A stretch of DNA of 64,000 nt from Bryocella elongata (GTDB taxonomy: Bacteria > Acidobacteriota > Terriglobia > Terriglobales > Acidobacteriaceae), in assembly GCF_900108185.1 (NCBI RefSeq), contig NZ_FNVA01000009.1, forward strand, positions 186,001-250,000, given 5' to 3'. Made by a program: the position numbers and the translations under genes. Below are positions 17,993-26,718 of the stretch, one piece after another (the stretch's first letter is position 1; each line of letters opens with the position of its first letter). The notes under the pieces are model-generated. The model was given only the letters and a program-made list of their open reading frames with translations, did no database searches and was not told where the DNA came from.

Positions 17993-19492
17993 CTAAAGCT
18001 TCTTCTGCAGCTTGTAGGTCAGCTCGAAGTAGCCATAGTTGGCGTTGCGGTTGGTGGTGTAGATGTTGCCGACGACCGTCTTGCCGAAGGCGTGCGCGTA
18101 GTACATGCCGAGCGACAGCTGCGAGGTCATGGCGTAGTCGCCGCTGATGTCATACAGCGAGCTGAAGCTACCCGAGGTGCCGACACCGCTGCCTGGCCGT
18201 CCGGTGAAGCCGAAGACCTTGTTATCGAAGGCGCCGCCGCCCTGGTACCAGAAGTCGCCCGGCGCGGTGAGCTTGAGGAAGTGCATGTCGGTACGGAGAT
18301 CGAGCTTCTTCGATGGCTTGTCGACGATCTGCACGAAGGAGTCGGTGGAGTTCATGAGGTTGTAGAACGGGAAGCGAGCGTAAACGCGCGGCGTGGGAGC
18401 GATCTGGAAGAAGGTGTTGTGCACGCCATCGGTGTTGTTGTTGTCGCCGGTGGAGCGCCAGTAGCCGCCGCGCAGCCAGGGACTGGTGCGGATCGTATCC
18501 ATACGCAGACCGCCTTCAACAGCAACCGCTCCGGCGCGGTGGTCGATGAGTCCCCAGGTACCGAACTGCCCTGCGCCCCAGACGACGAAGTCGATGGTGT
18601 TGCCGCCTGCGGGAAGAGCGGCCACGAGATCTCCGCCATAGGTGCCGATGCGGATGTTCTTGTGGTCGAGCGCGCGGGCTGCGGCAGTGCGGTTGTCGGT
18701 CTTGGTGAGGCCGGTGCGGCCGTCGTGATACCCAATGCCAAAGCCACGCACGATGATCCGCTGCTTCGCGAGCATCCGCGTGTAGCCAAGGTACTGGACA
18801 TCCACGTTGAGTTCGGGGTTGGCATTCATGTTGAAGACGCCCTGCACGGCGCGGCCACCGAATGCAGTGAGGTTCCAGTCTTTGCCGCCGAGGCGGCCCT
18901 CGATGCCATCGAAGGAGCGTTGCCCGTTCGAGAAGCCGAAGTTGCCGACGAGCCGCTGTGCGACGCGGTTGGTCTGCAGCCAGGCGAGGGCTGAGTTCTT
19001 CTGCGTCATCTCCTGCCCTTCGAAGAACTCAAAGCGGCCGATGCGGAGCGTGTCTGCATCGCCCTTAAAGTGGTAGCGCGCATAGCCCTGGCGGAAAGAC
19101 GCTGCGGCGGGGTACTGGTTGTTGCTGTTGGAGGCGTAGTAGGTGCCGCCCAGCCCTAGCTGTCCCTGGGCGGAGACGATGGATACAGCATCGGTGGGGA
19201 GGCCAAGCTCAGCACTCTGTCCAAGCTCGAGCATGTAGTCCCAGGCTTTGATCTTCTGGGCGATGCCGAGGCGAAGCATGGAGTCCTGGTGGCCGTAGGT
19301 CTCGGGGTTCGGAGTCGCGGCGAACCACTCGGTGGCATTGGTGCGCTCACGAAGGAAGAGGCTGAAGGTGACGGGATTGGAAGCGGCGGGGGCGGACGAA
19401 AGAGTGGACGAAGGGGTGGAAACGGGCGCTGTCTGCGCAGCAAGACCCGAAGCACACACCAATGCGGTGAGTGCAAGCAATGCACTTCTCAT
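17993..19492 (-). CDS. Outer-membrane porin, alginate-export-like, at the end of the nitrate locus
   Basis: A 499-residue protein with signal peptide (LLALTALVCASGLAAQ), a Ser/Pro/Ala linker, then alternating beta-strands typical of a barrel, ending YFELTYKLQKKL. The segments RIGRFEFFEGQEMTQ and FSNGQRSFDGIEGR resemble the alginate-export porin family. It is the last gene after the nitrate transporter on the same strand, so passage of nitrate or nitrite across the outer membrane is a reasonable guess. AGGAG precedes the ATG. Alginate itself is unlikely here because no alginate genes are nearby. Barrel prediction is good; the solute is inference. Confidence 0.65.
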   Translation of the reverse strand: MRSALLALTALVCASGLAAQTAPVSTPSSTLSSAPAASNPVTFSLFLRERTNATEWFAATPNPETYGHQDSMLRLGIAQKIKAWDYMLELGQSAELGLPTDAVSIVSAQGQLGLGGTYYASNSNNQYPAAASFRQGYARYHFKGDADTLRIGRFEFFEGQEMTQKNSALAWLQTNRVAQRLVGNFGFSNGQRSFDGIEGRLGGKDWNLTAFGGRAVQGVFNMNANPELNVDVQYLGYTRMLAKQRIIVRGFGIGYHDGRTGLTKTDNRTAAARALDHKNIRIGTYGGDLVAALPAGGNTIDFVVWGAGQFGTWGLIDHRAGAVAVEGGLRMDTIRTSPWLRGGYWRSTGDNNNTDGVHNTFFQIAPTPRVYARFPFYNLMNSTDSFVQIVDKPSKKLDLRTDMHFLKLTAPGDFWYQGGGAFDNKVFGFTGRPGSGVGTSGSFSSLYDISGDYAMTSQLSLGMYYAHAFGKTVVGNIYTTNRNANYGYFELTYKLQKKL

Positions 19493-19524
19493 GAGGCTCT
19501 CCTAAATTTTGAAAACACCCAGCC

Positions 19525-19549
19525 CGGCTGCGACGGAATGCCGCAGCCG
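19525..19549 (-). promoter_or_regulatory. Intercistronic hairpin between transporter and porin genes
   Basis: An 8-bp stem, CGGCTGCG with CGCAGCCG and a 9-nt loop, lies in the 107-bp gap. It could be an mRNA processing or stability element, or a partial attenuator setting porin dose. No long T-run follows it directly. Confidence 0.4.
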
Positions 19550-19599
19550 TGGCGAACGAACCGGATCAGTGCGAGTGTCCGGCTTCTATGTGGCGAGAC

Positions 19600-20868
19600 C
19601 TACGCGGCGTCGGGAATCTGCTCCGGCAACACGTCGGCATCGGTGCGCACCACACTATCCGATGCAGAGAGCACACGTCCACCAGCGCCGATCCACGTGC
19701 CCGCCCACTTGCGCGAGACGGCGGCCAGCATCACGACAACGCACGCCGCGAAGGCTGCATAGGCGGCGAAGCCAGGGCCGAAGGAACCCAGGTGCTGCTT
19801 GCTCTGCCCAAGGATGTTTGGGAGGATGCCGCCACCGAGCGCGCCGATCTCACCGATCATGCTGCCGGCGATGGCCGTGGTGAGCGGCCAGCGATGGGGC
19901 ACGAGCTGGAAGGTCGCGCCGTTCCCTGCTCCGAGTGCCGCGAAGGCGACCATGAACAGAGCCGTCGTGGCTCCAAGAGCGGGCGAGAAGGAGAGCCCGA
20001 TGAGAGCGCCGATCACAATGAGGAAGACGCCATAGAGAGCGTTCACGCCGCCAAGTTTATCGGCGAGCCAGCCGCCCACGACGCGGGTCAAGCTGCCGAG
20101 CAGCGTCGCGAACATGGTCAGCGTGCCGGCCTGAGTCTTCGCGATGTGGAACTGCGCTACGTAGAGCGAAGGCAGGAAGGTGGCGAGCCCGAGGAAGCCG
20201 CCGAAGGTGATGATGTAGACGAAGTTGAAGTACCAGCCATCGGCGTCCGTGAGGCACTTGAGGTGCTGACGCAGCGTCTGATGCTGGGTATCCGGTGGCT
20301 CTTTTGCGAAGACGATCATGACGATGATCGGCAGCAGCATGAAGAGGGCCGCGATGCCATACACGTGAGACCAGCCATAGGCCCTGGCGAGACGCGGAGC
20401 GAAGAAGGCAGCGAGCGCCGTGCCCGAGTTTCCAGCGCCTGCGATGCCCATGGCAAGGCCTTTGTACTCCCTGGGGAACCAGCCGGAGCCAAGCGAGAGC
20501 GCAACGCCGAAGCTGGCGCCGGCGGTGCCGAGCAGCACGCCCATGGCGAGAACGTTCGAGAACGAGTGCACGAAGAAGTAACCGAAGAGCAGAGCGACGA
20601 TGATGGTGCTCATCTCGACGATGGCAGCGTTCTTGCGGCCGATGTACTGACTGAGCACACCAAGCGGAAAACGCATCAGCGCACCTGCGAGCGTGGGGAT
20701 CGATACCATCAGGCCGATCTGCGCTGGAGACAGATGGAACTGTTGCGAGATGAATGGGCCCATCGCGCCATTCAGCACCCAGACAGCGAACGTGAAGTCG
20801 AAGTAGAGGAAGGACGCGAACAGCGTGCCCGGATGTCCGGACTTGAGAAACGCTTTGGTGTTGGCCAC
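19600..20868 (-). CDS. Nitrate/nitrite MFS transporter, NarK/NasA type
   Basis: A twelve-helix major-facilitator protein that imports nitrate or exchanges it for nitrite. NarK-family signatures are present: the early FLYFDFTFAVWVLNGAMGPF, the RFPLGVLSQYIGRKN loop, and two Gly-rich segments, GTAGASFGVALSLGSGWFP and AALGAGNGATFQLVPHRWP, typical of the nitrate signature helices. I prefer the GTG at 20868, with AGGAG 6 nt upstream, over the ATG at 20901. About 422 residues. Adjacent nitrate reductase and porin genes support the role. Confidence 0.9.
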   Translation of the reverse strand: MANTKAFLKSGHPGTLFASFLYFDFTFAVWVLNGAMGPFISQQFHLSPAQIGLMVSIPTLAGALMRFPLGVLSQYIGRKNAAIVEMSTIIVALLFGYFFVHSFSNVLAMGVLLGTAGASFGVALSLGSGWFPREYKGLAMGIAGAGNSGTALAAFFAPRLARAYGWSHVYGIAALFMLLPIIVMIVFAKEPPDTQHQTLRQHLKCLTDADGWYFNFVYIITFGGFLGLATFLPSLYVAQFHIAKTQAGTLTMFATLLGSLTRVVGGWLADKLGGVNALYGVFLIVIGALIGLSFSPALGATTALFMVAFAALGAGNGATFQLVPHRWPLTTAIAGSMIGEIGALGGGILPNILGQSKQHLGSFGPGFAAYAAFAACVVVMLAAVSRKWAGTWIGAGGRVLSASDSVVRTDADVLPEQIPDAA

Positions 20869-20999
20869 GAAAGACTCCTGAGAGACACAAGATGAGATCA
20901 CTGCGGACTGCGGTGGTACGGAGTGAGCGAACGTCCTGGTTCGGCTCGGGGTATCCTCGCGGCGGCCATGGGCACGAGGAGAAGTTGATGCGAAACCTG

Positions 21000-23252
21000 T
21001 CAGTTCCAGCTGGTGCGCTCAATCCGCACCGCACACTGCTTGTAGTTGGGCTCGCGGCTGATGGGATCGAAGTCGCCCAGCGTGACGAGATTGCTGTTGT
21101 GCTCCGCAAAGTGGAAGGGCATGAAGACCTGCCCGGGAGCAACGATGCCCGTGATGCGAAGCTCCACATCCGGCACGCTGGCGCGGCGAGAGGTCACGGT
21201 GATGCGATCGTGCTGACGGAGCGAGAGGCGCTCGGCGTCAATGGGGTTCATCTCGAGCCAGGCATTCGGCACCATGGCATCGAGCAACTTCACCTGCCCG
21301 GTCTTGGTGCGCGTGTGCCAGTGCTCGACGGTGCGACCGGTATTGAGAATGAAGTTGAACTCGGCGTCGGGCTGCTCGGCGAAGGGGATGCAAGGCACGC
21401 AGTGCAGGAGTGCGCGTCCGTTGGCGCGTGGGAAGATGCCATCGCGATAGAGGCGTTCGCCACCCCACTGAATGCCACCTGCGTCCTCCACCTGTTGCCA
21501 GGTGAAGCCGCTGTAGTCGCACATGCGGCCGGCGGAGACACGCTGCCACTCGAGCCATGCATCGTGCGTTGAGGTCCAGCCCGGATAGATTCGATCGCGC
21601 ACACCAAGACGTTCCGCGATGGCGACAAAGATGTCGAAGTCAGCACGGGCCTCGCCGGGAGGAACGGCGAAGGCATTCACCTTGCTCACGCGGCGCTCGG
21701 AGTTCGTATACGTGCCTTCCTTCTCACCCCAGATGGCAGCAGGCAACACGAGGTCTGCGTACTCCATCGTGGGCGTGGGATAGAAGCCATCCTGCACGAC
21801 GATGAACTCGGCCGAGTCAAAGGCCTGTTTGAGCAGGTTGTGATTCGGGAAGGAGACGACCGGGTTGGTCGCGATGATCCACAGCGCCTTCACCTCGCCG
21901 CGCACGGAAGCTTCGACGATGTCGGGGTAGGCGAAGCCACGCCTCGTCGGAAGGTCATTTGGGGCGACGTTCCACAATGCCGCAAGCTGGTTGCGATCTT
22001 CTTCGCTCTCGAACTTGCGATAGCCGGGTAACGAAGAGGTGAAGCTGGCCTCGCGTGAGCCCATCGCATTGCACTGGCCGGTGATGGAAAACGGTGCGCC
22101 GCCGGGGCGGCCGATGTTGCCCGTCAACAGCGAGAGGTTGTTGATCGCCGCGACCGTCATCGCACCTTGCGTCGAGTGATTCACGCCCATGGTCCAACCG
22201 ATGAACGCAGACTTTGCGTGACCATAGAGGCTTGCAACGGACTCCAGCACAGCGACGCTCAGGCCTGTGGTCTTGCTGACAGCTTCAGGGGTATAGTCTG
22301 CGACGAAGCTGATGAAGTCATCAAGGCCATCTGCGTGATGCGCGAGGTAACTGCGATCGATGAGCCCATCGCGCAGAAGGATATGCGCGATGCCATTGAT
22401 CAGTGCGATGTCGGAGCGTGGCTTGACCGGCAGGTGCATGTCGGCCATCATCGCGGTCTTGGTCACGCGCGGGTCGACGACAATCAATAGTTGCCCGGGC
22501 CGCTTGCGCAGGCGGTTGCAGAGGATCGGATGGTTGTCCGCGATGTTGGCGCCGATCAGCAGCACAACATCGGCCGACTCCATGTCGGCATACGCGCCGG
22601 GAGGTCCGTCGCTGCCGAAGCTCAGCTTATAGCCGGAGACTGCACTGGCCATGCAGAGCGTGGTGTTGCCGTCGTAGTTGCTGGTGCGGAATCCCAGCTG
22701 AACCAGCTTGCCCAGCGTGTAGAACTCCTCGGTGAGGAGCTGGCCGGTGCTGATAACGCCGAGCGATTCTCTCCCGTGCTCTTGCTGGATGGAACCGATG
22801 CGACTCACCATCACATCGAGCGCTTCGTCCCAGCTGACAGGCTCCAGCGGAGAGGTGCGGCCATTGCGGCGGAGCATAGGCTGCTTCGCGCGGCCAGGCG
22901 CTTCCACGATGAGGTGTTCGCTGAGCCCTTTGGGGCAGAGCTTGCCGAGGTTCACAGGATGATCAGGGTTTCCGCGTGCAGCAACAGGCTTTCCATCCTT
23001 TGTGCCGACCAACATGCCGCAGCCGACTGAGCAGTAGCCGCAGGTGGTCTTCGTCCACTTGTCCGCAACGCGCGATTCCGAGATATAGCCGAAGCGCGGA
23101 TCGTGCGCGTAACGATAGAGACTGCTCTTGTTGTCGAGGCCAAGCCAACGCGTGATGCGCTGCAGCAGCGTGGGCTTGGCGAGAGCGATGCGCTCTTCGG
23201 ATGTAGCGTTGGCGCGCTGGGTCGCCGTATTTTTCTTCGCGATGAAGCTCAT
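21000..23252 (-). CDS. nasA: Assimilatory-type molybdopterin nitrate reductase, catalytic subunit
   Basis: Mo-bisMGD enzyme reducing nitrate to nitrite. With the ATG at 23252 the protein is 750 residues. An N-terminal [4Fe-4S] site uses C71, C74, C78 and C106 (TCGYCSVGC, then KLCPKG). NTTLCMASAV near residue 200 supplies the likely Mo-ligating cysteine. A C-terminal MopB-binding barrel follows. The longer frame from 23555 adds 101 implausible residues and is rejected, because the chosen ATG overlaps the upstream stop as ATGA. There is no Tat signal, so it should be cytoplasmic. It lacks the C-terminal NasA-type BFD iron-sulfur extension. The partner is the upstream fused Fe-S/membrane protein. 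Confidence 0.9.
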   Translation of the reverse strand: MSFIAKKNTATQRANATSEERIALAKPTLLQRITRWLGLDNKSSLYRYAHDPRFGYISESRVADKWTKTTCGYCSVGCGMLVGTKDGKPVAARGNPDHPVNLGKLCPKGLSEHLIVEAPGRAKQPMLRRNGRTSPLEPVSWDEALDVMVSRIGSIQQEHGRESLGVISTGQLLTEEFYTLGKLVQLGFRTSNYDGNTTLCMASAVSGYKLSFGSDGPPGAYADMESADVVLLIGANIADNHPILCNRLRKRPGQLLIVVDPRVTKTAMMADMHLPVKPRSDIALINGIAHILLRDGLIDRSYLAHHADGLDDFISFVADYTPEAVSKTTGLSVAVLESVASLYGHAKSAFIGWTMGVNHSTQGAMTVAAINNLSLLTGNIGRPGGAPFSITGQCNAMGSREASFTSSLPGYRKFESEEDRNQLAALWNVAPNDLPTRRGFAYPDIVEASVRGEVKALWIIATNPVVSFPNHNLLKQAFDSAEFIVVQDGFYPTPTMEYADLVLPAAIWGEKEGTYTNSERRVSKVNAFAVPPGEARADFDIFVAIAERLGVRDRIYPGWTSTHDAWLEWQRVSAGRMCDYSGFTWQQVEDAGGIQWGGERLYRDGIFPRANGRALLHCVPCIPFAEQPDAEFNFILNTGRTVEHWHTRTKTGQVKLLDAMVPNAWLEMNPIDAERLSLRQHDRITVTSRRASVPDVELRITGIVAPGQVFMPFHFAEHNSNLVTLGDFDPISREPNYKQCAVRIERTSWN

Positions 23253-24871
23253 GCGGCTGCCCTCCCATGGGTTCCGCGGTCGCGGATGAAGGTGAGGCCC
23301 ATGCTGAGCGGAACCACCGACACGAAGAAGAGGTAACGATTGAGCAGGACGGCAGCGGTCGCCGCCAATAGCGAAAGCAGCGCCATCCAATGGAGTGGCG
23401 CAAACAGGAAGAGGACTGCCTGAAGGGCACAGATCCAGGAGAGAGCGACACACCACCAGAGCTGTTCCCCGCGGAGATGGTGGAAGCTGGCGCGGTGCTC
23501 GAAGATGGCTGAGGCACGCAGGCGGGCGACGCGAACCATCTGGTTGAGTATCCACACGCCGGCAGTGAGCGCGAGCAGGCGTGGATAGAGCGTGAAGTGA
23601 GGCCGCGCTACTTCAAAGCCGTGGCGATGCAGGAACGCCGTAATGATCAACGCAGGCCGGGCGAGCACGGAGAGGAGTGGAATACCCACGAGAGCCGACG
23701 AGAGGAAGAAGTCCAGCGGCGTGTGGACCATGTTCCAGGAGGGGCGCGCCTTGACGAGATAGATCGATGCGCTCGCATAGGTGCCTGCCACACCGGAGGC
23801 GATTGCCGCCCATGCGAGCGGGGCAACGAGCCGTTGCAGCTGGAGATGCCACGGCAGCAGAGGTGTCCAGGCGCACAAGGTTGCGGCGGTGACAAAGCCG
23901 AAGAACAACGTGAAGCAGAGAACCTCGCGGCTTAGCCAGGAGCGACGCCACATCTTCAGTGCGCGCCATGCGTATGCCGGGCGACCGAGATGGAAGACCG
24001 AGACATTGAGTGCGGCTGCGGTGACGAGCAGGAGAAGCAGCAGGCTTACCGCATCCAGGTTGCGAACGAGGGCAAGACCGCACAACAGTCCGAAGGACGC
24101 TTGCATCGCGGTCGTCATCACGACCAGCGAAGAGTGAGCGTGCTCCAGAGCGATAGCGCCGGTGTCCACCCTTTCGAGCCAGGCTGTTGCCGCAGTGCTG
24201 CTCTGCGGGAGCGTGATGCGGGTCGTCGAGATGGTCTGCCCCGCGGCCGGCATGCCGGGAGACTCTGCGAGAGAATAGTCCTCGGTCCACGCGATCTTGT
24301 TCACGATCTCGATCTGGATGGCGTTCTCGGGACAAGCGTTGGCACAGGCGGGCTCGCGGTTGTCGATGAGCCGCTCGCGGCACATGTCACACTTGCCCAC
24401 GACGCCGCGCTCGGGATTGAACTGTGGCACGCTGTAGGGGCAGTTCCAGACGCAGTACTGGCAGCCAATACACGCGTCGGCGGAGTGCATCACGATGCCG
24501 GTGAGTGGGTCCTTTTTGTACGCGTCCACAGGGCAGCCCTTCAGGCAGTCCGCGCTGATGCAATGGTTGCAGCCCATGGAAAGATAGGTGCGGCTTACCT
24601 GCGGATAGACACCGCCTTCGAGTTCGCCCACGCGACGCCACTTGATGTCTGCGGGATTGCCGTTCTGCTCATTGCACGCAACCTCGCAGGAGCGGCAGCC
24701 GATACACTTCGTCATGTCGAAGTGGAAGCGATATTGTTCGCCTTCCTCGAGCGGACGGCTGGGGATGAGCGAAGCGACCAGCTGCGGAGAAGCACCACCC
24801 TCAAGAAGCGTGAGCCGCACCAGCTCGGCGCTGTCGGTGTCCATCGCGCGATCATGTAGTGGAAGTGCCAC
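23249..24871 (-). CDS. Fused DmsB-like four-cluster ferredoxin and DmsC-like quinol-linked membrane anchor
   Basis: A 540-residue fusion. Residues about 45-190 form a DmsB/NrfC-type protein with sixteen cysteines in four groups (56/59/62/66, 101/104/109/113, 134/137/140/144, 161/164/176/180), enough for four [4Fe-4S] clusters. Residues about 245-540 form a DmsC-like anchor with about eight membrane helices, which in relatives oxidises quinol. There is no Tat signal, so the ferredoxin part faces the cytoplasm. GTG at 24871 has GGAG upstream; ATG at 24844 is an alternative without a good site. It is coupled to nasA by an ATGA overlap, so it probably feeds electrons from the quinone pool to nitrate reductase. 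Confidence 0.85.
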   Translation of the reverse strand: MALPLHDRAMDTDSAELVRLTLLEGGASPQLVASLIPSRPLEEGEQYRFHFDMTKCIGCRSCEVACNEQNGNPADIKWRRVGELEGGVYPQVSRTYLSMGCNHCISADCLKGCPVDAYKKDPLTGIVMHSADACIGCQYCVWNCPYSVPQFNPERGVVGKCDMCRERLIDNREPACANACPENAIQIEIVNKIAWTEDYSLAESPGMPAAGQTISTTRITLPQSSTAATAWLERVDTGAIALEHAHSSLVVMTTAMQASFGLLCGLALVRNLDAVSLLLLLLVTAAALNVSVFHLGRPAYAWRALKMWRRSWLSREVLCFTLFFGFVTAATLCAWTPLLPWHLQLQRLVAPLAWAAIASGVAGTYASASIYLVKARPSWNMVHTPLDFFLSSALVGIPLLSVLARPALIITAFLHRHGFEVARPHFTLYPRLLALTAGVWILNQMVRVARLRASAIFEHRASFHHLRGEQLWWCVALSWICALQAVLFLFAPLHWMALLSLLAATAAVLLNRYLFFVSVVPLSMGLTFIRDRGTHGRAAA

Positions 24872-24942
24872 GCTTGCTTCGCTCCGGTCGAGGTGCAGGT
24901 GCTGGTGCTATTGCGCATTGGGCTTGCAGCGTTGCTGCGGGC

Positions 24943-26718
24943 TTAGTAGACGTCCTTGTGATAACGGCCGTCGTCGTGCATCTGCGATACGTACTCTTTC
25001 GCGGCATCCGCGCTCATCGCGCCGTGCGTTTCGATGAGACTATGCAACGCCTGGTCGACATCCCTGGCCATGCGCGAAGCGTCGCCGCAGACGTACACGC
25101 GAGCGCCCTCGGCGAGCCAGCTCCAGAACATCGAGCCATGCTCGATCATGCGGTCCTGCACGTAAATCTTGTGCGCCTGGTCGCGCGAGAAGGCGGTATC
25201 GAGCCGCGTGAGATGGCCGCTGGCCGCCATGGAAGTCAGCTCCTGCTCGTAGAGGAAGTCCGTGCTTGCGCTGCGCTCACCGAAGAAGAGCCAGTTGCGT
25301 CCCTTGTGGCCGAGCGCTTCACGCTCATGCAGAAAGGAACGGAATGGAGCGATGCCGGTGCCGGGGCCGATCATGATGATCGGTGTGCTGCTTTCCTGCG
25401 GAAGACGGAAGCGCTTGTTGGGCTGGATGTACATGGGGACGCGCTCGCCCATCGCAATGCGCTCCGACAACATCGTGGAGGCGACGCCGCCGCGCTCGCG
25501 ATTGTGAGAGCGATAGCGAACCACCGCGATGGTGCAGTTGAGTTCGTTGCCATGCTTCGCGGGGCTGGACGAGATGGAGTAGAGGCGCGGCGCCAGGCGT
25601 GGCAGCATTGCGAGCAGCTCCTGCGGCGATTCGATCGCGCCCGGATACTCGAGGACGAGGTCGATGAGCCCGCGATCCCAAAGGAAGGAGTCGAGGTGCG
25701 CGCCCTGCTCGGCAGGAAGCAGCGCGGCTAGGGTCTTGCATTGTGTCTTCTCGGCGAAGGCCTGCACGATCTTTCGCGTCAGGCGGGTGTGCTGATAGTG
25801 ATGCGACAGCGCCTGCTGCAGCGTGCAGGAACCGAACTTCGGAACTTCGACTGGAGCATCCGGGACGAAACCGAGCTTCGCGATGGTCTCATCGACCAAC
25901 GCAGGATCGTTCTCGGCAAGCACACCGCAGGCATCCCCGGCTTCATACTTCACCGATTCATCGAGCTGCAGTCCGAGATGGATGGTGAGCTTGCTTGAGA
26001 TGTCATTGGTCAGGGCATGACGGGCGACGATCTCTGCGTGAAACGGGTTATCGCGCGTGTAACGCGGGGCCTCGGTCGAGGGGCTCGCCGGCGCAGTGAC
26101 GGCGGTGCTGCCTGAAAGTGCAGGAGCCTTCTCCGTGTCGATCGCGGAGAGGCGAGCCAGCGTTACATCCTTCCATGCGGCGAACGGCGGATCGACATCG
26201 ACGTCGCTTTCGACACGAGCTTCGATACGCTGCGCACCAAGCTCCGCGAGACGCTCATCGAGCTCCACACCGAAGCGGCAGAACTGTTCATAGCTGCTGT
26301 CGCCCAAAGCGAAGACGGTGTACTTGAGCTTGTTGAGGACGATGGACTCGGCCAGCAGCGACTCACGGAAGCTCTTCACGGAGTCAGGTGCTTCGCCATC
26401 TCCATAGGTGCTGGCGAAGATCACGGCATGCGTCTGCTTCGCGAGATCGGCCGGCGCGATGGAAGACAGGCAGGCGAGCTGGGGCTGATGCCCGTGCGTC
26501 TTCAGCTCCTTCGCGAACTTCTTCGCAAGGCGCTCTGCGGTGCCGCTCTGCGAGGCGAAGTACACCGCTACGCTGTGTGACGCGCGTGCTGGAAGCGCCG
26601 GGAGACCCGGCACAGGTGATGCGGAGAACATGCCGGCAAGCAGACCGTTGAGCCATGCGCGCTGCGCAGGCGAGAAGGGAGCGTTCTCGGGAATGTATGG
26701 AACCGGTGTGTGGCTCAT
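24943..26718 (-). CDS. CysJ-like NADPH diflavin reductase in the nitrate/nitrite locus
   Basis: A 591-residue NADPH-cytochrome-P450-reductase-type flavoprotein. An N-terminal helical piece (FSPAQRAWLNGLLAGMFSA) is followed by a flavodoxin domain (ASQSGTAERLAKKFA, ASTYGDGEAPD, ALGDSSYEQFC), an FAD domain with RLYSISSSP, and an NADP domain with GPGTGIAPFRSFL, ending in the usual HKDVY. It resembles the sulfite reductase alpha subunit, but it overlaps the nitrite reductase gene by 4 nt (ATGA), so its likely job is NADPH supply to nitrite reductase. It could also serve sulfite reduction. Confidence 0.88.
   Translation of the reverse strand: MSHTPVPYIPENAPFSPAQRAWLNGLLAGMFSASPVPGLPALPARASHSVAVYFASQSGTAERLAKKFAKELKTHGHQPQLACLSSIAPADLAKQTHAVIFASTYGDGEAPDSVKSFRESLLAESIVLNKLKYTVFALGDSSYEQFCRFGVELDERLAELGAQRIEARVESDVDVDPPFAAWKDVTLARLSAIDTEKAPALSGSTAVTAPASPSTEAPRYTRDNPFHAEIVARHALTNDISSKLTIHLGLQLDESVKYEAGDACGVLAENDPALVDETIAKLGFVPDAPVEVPKFGSCTLQQALSHHYQHTRLTRKIVQAFAEKTQCKTLAALLPAEQGAHLDSFLWDRGLIDLVLEYPGAIESPQELLAMLPRLAPRLYSISSSPAKHGNELNCTIAVVRYRSHNRERGGVASTMLSERIAMGERVPMYIQPNKRFRLPQESSTPIIMIGPGTGIAPFRSFLHEREALGHKGRNWLFFGERSASTDFLYEQELTSMAASGHLTRLDTAFSRDQAHKIYVQDRMIEHGSMFWSWLAEGARVYVCGDASRMARDVDQALHSLIETHGAMSADAAKEYVSQMHDDGRYHKDVY

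Noticed and set aside
23253-23555. 101-residue N-terminal extension of the nitrate reductase
   Set aside because: It lies in the coding region of the fused DmsB-DmsC gene in another frame; the ATGA overlap start is far more likely.
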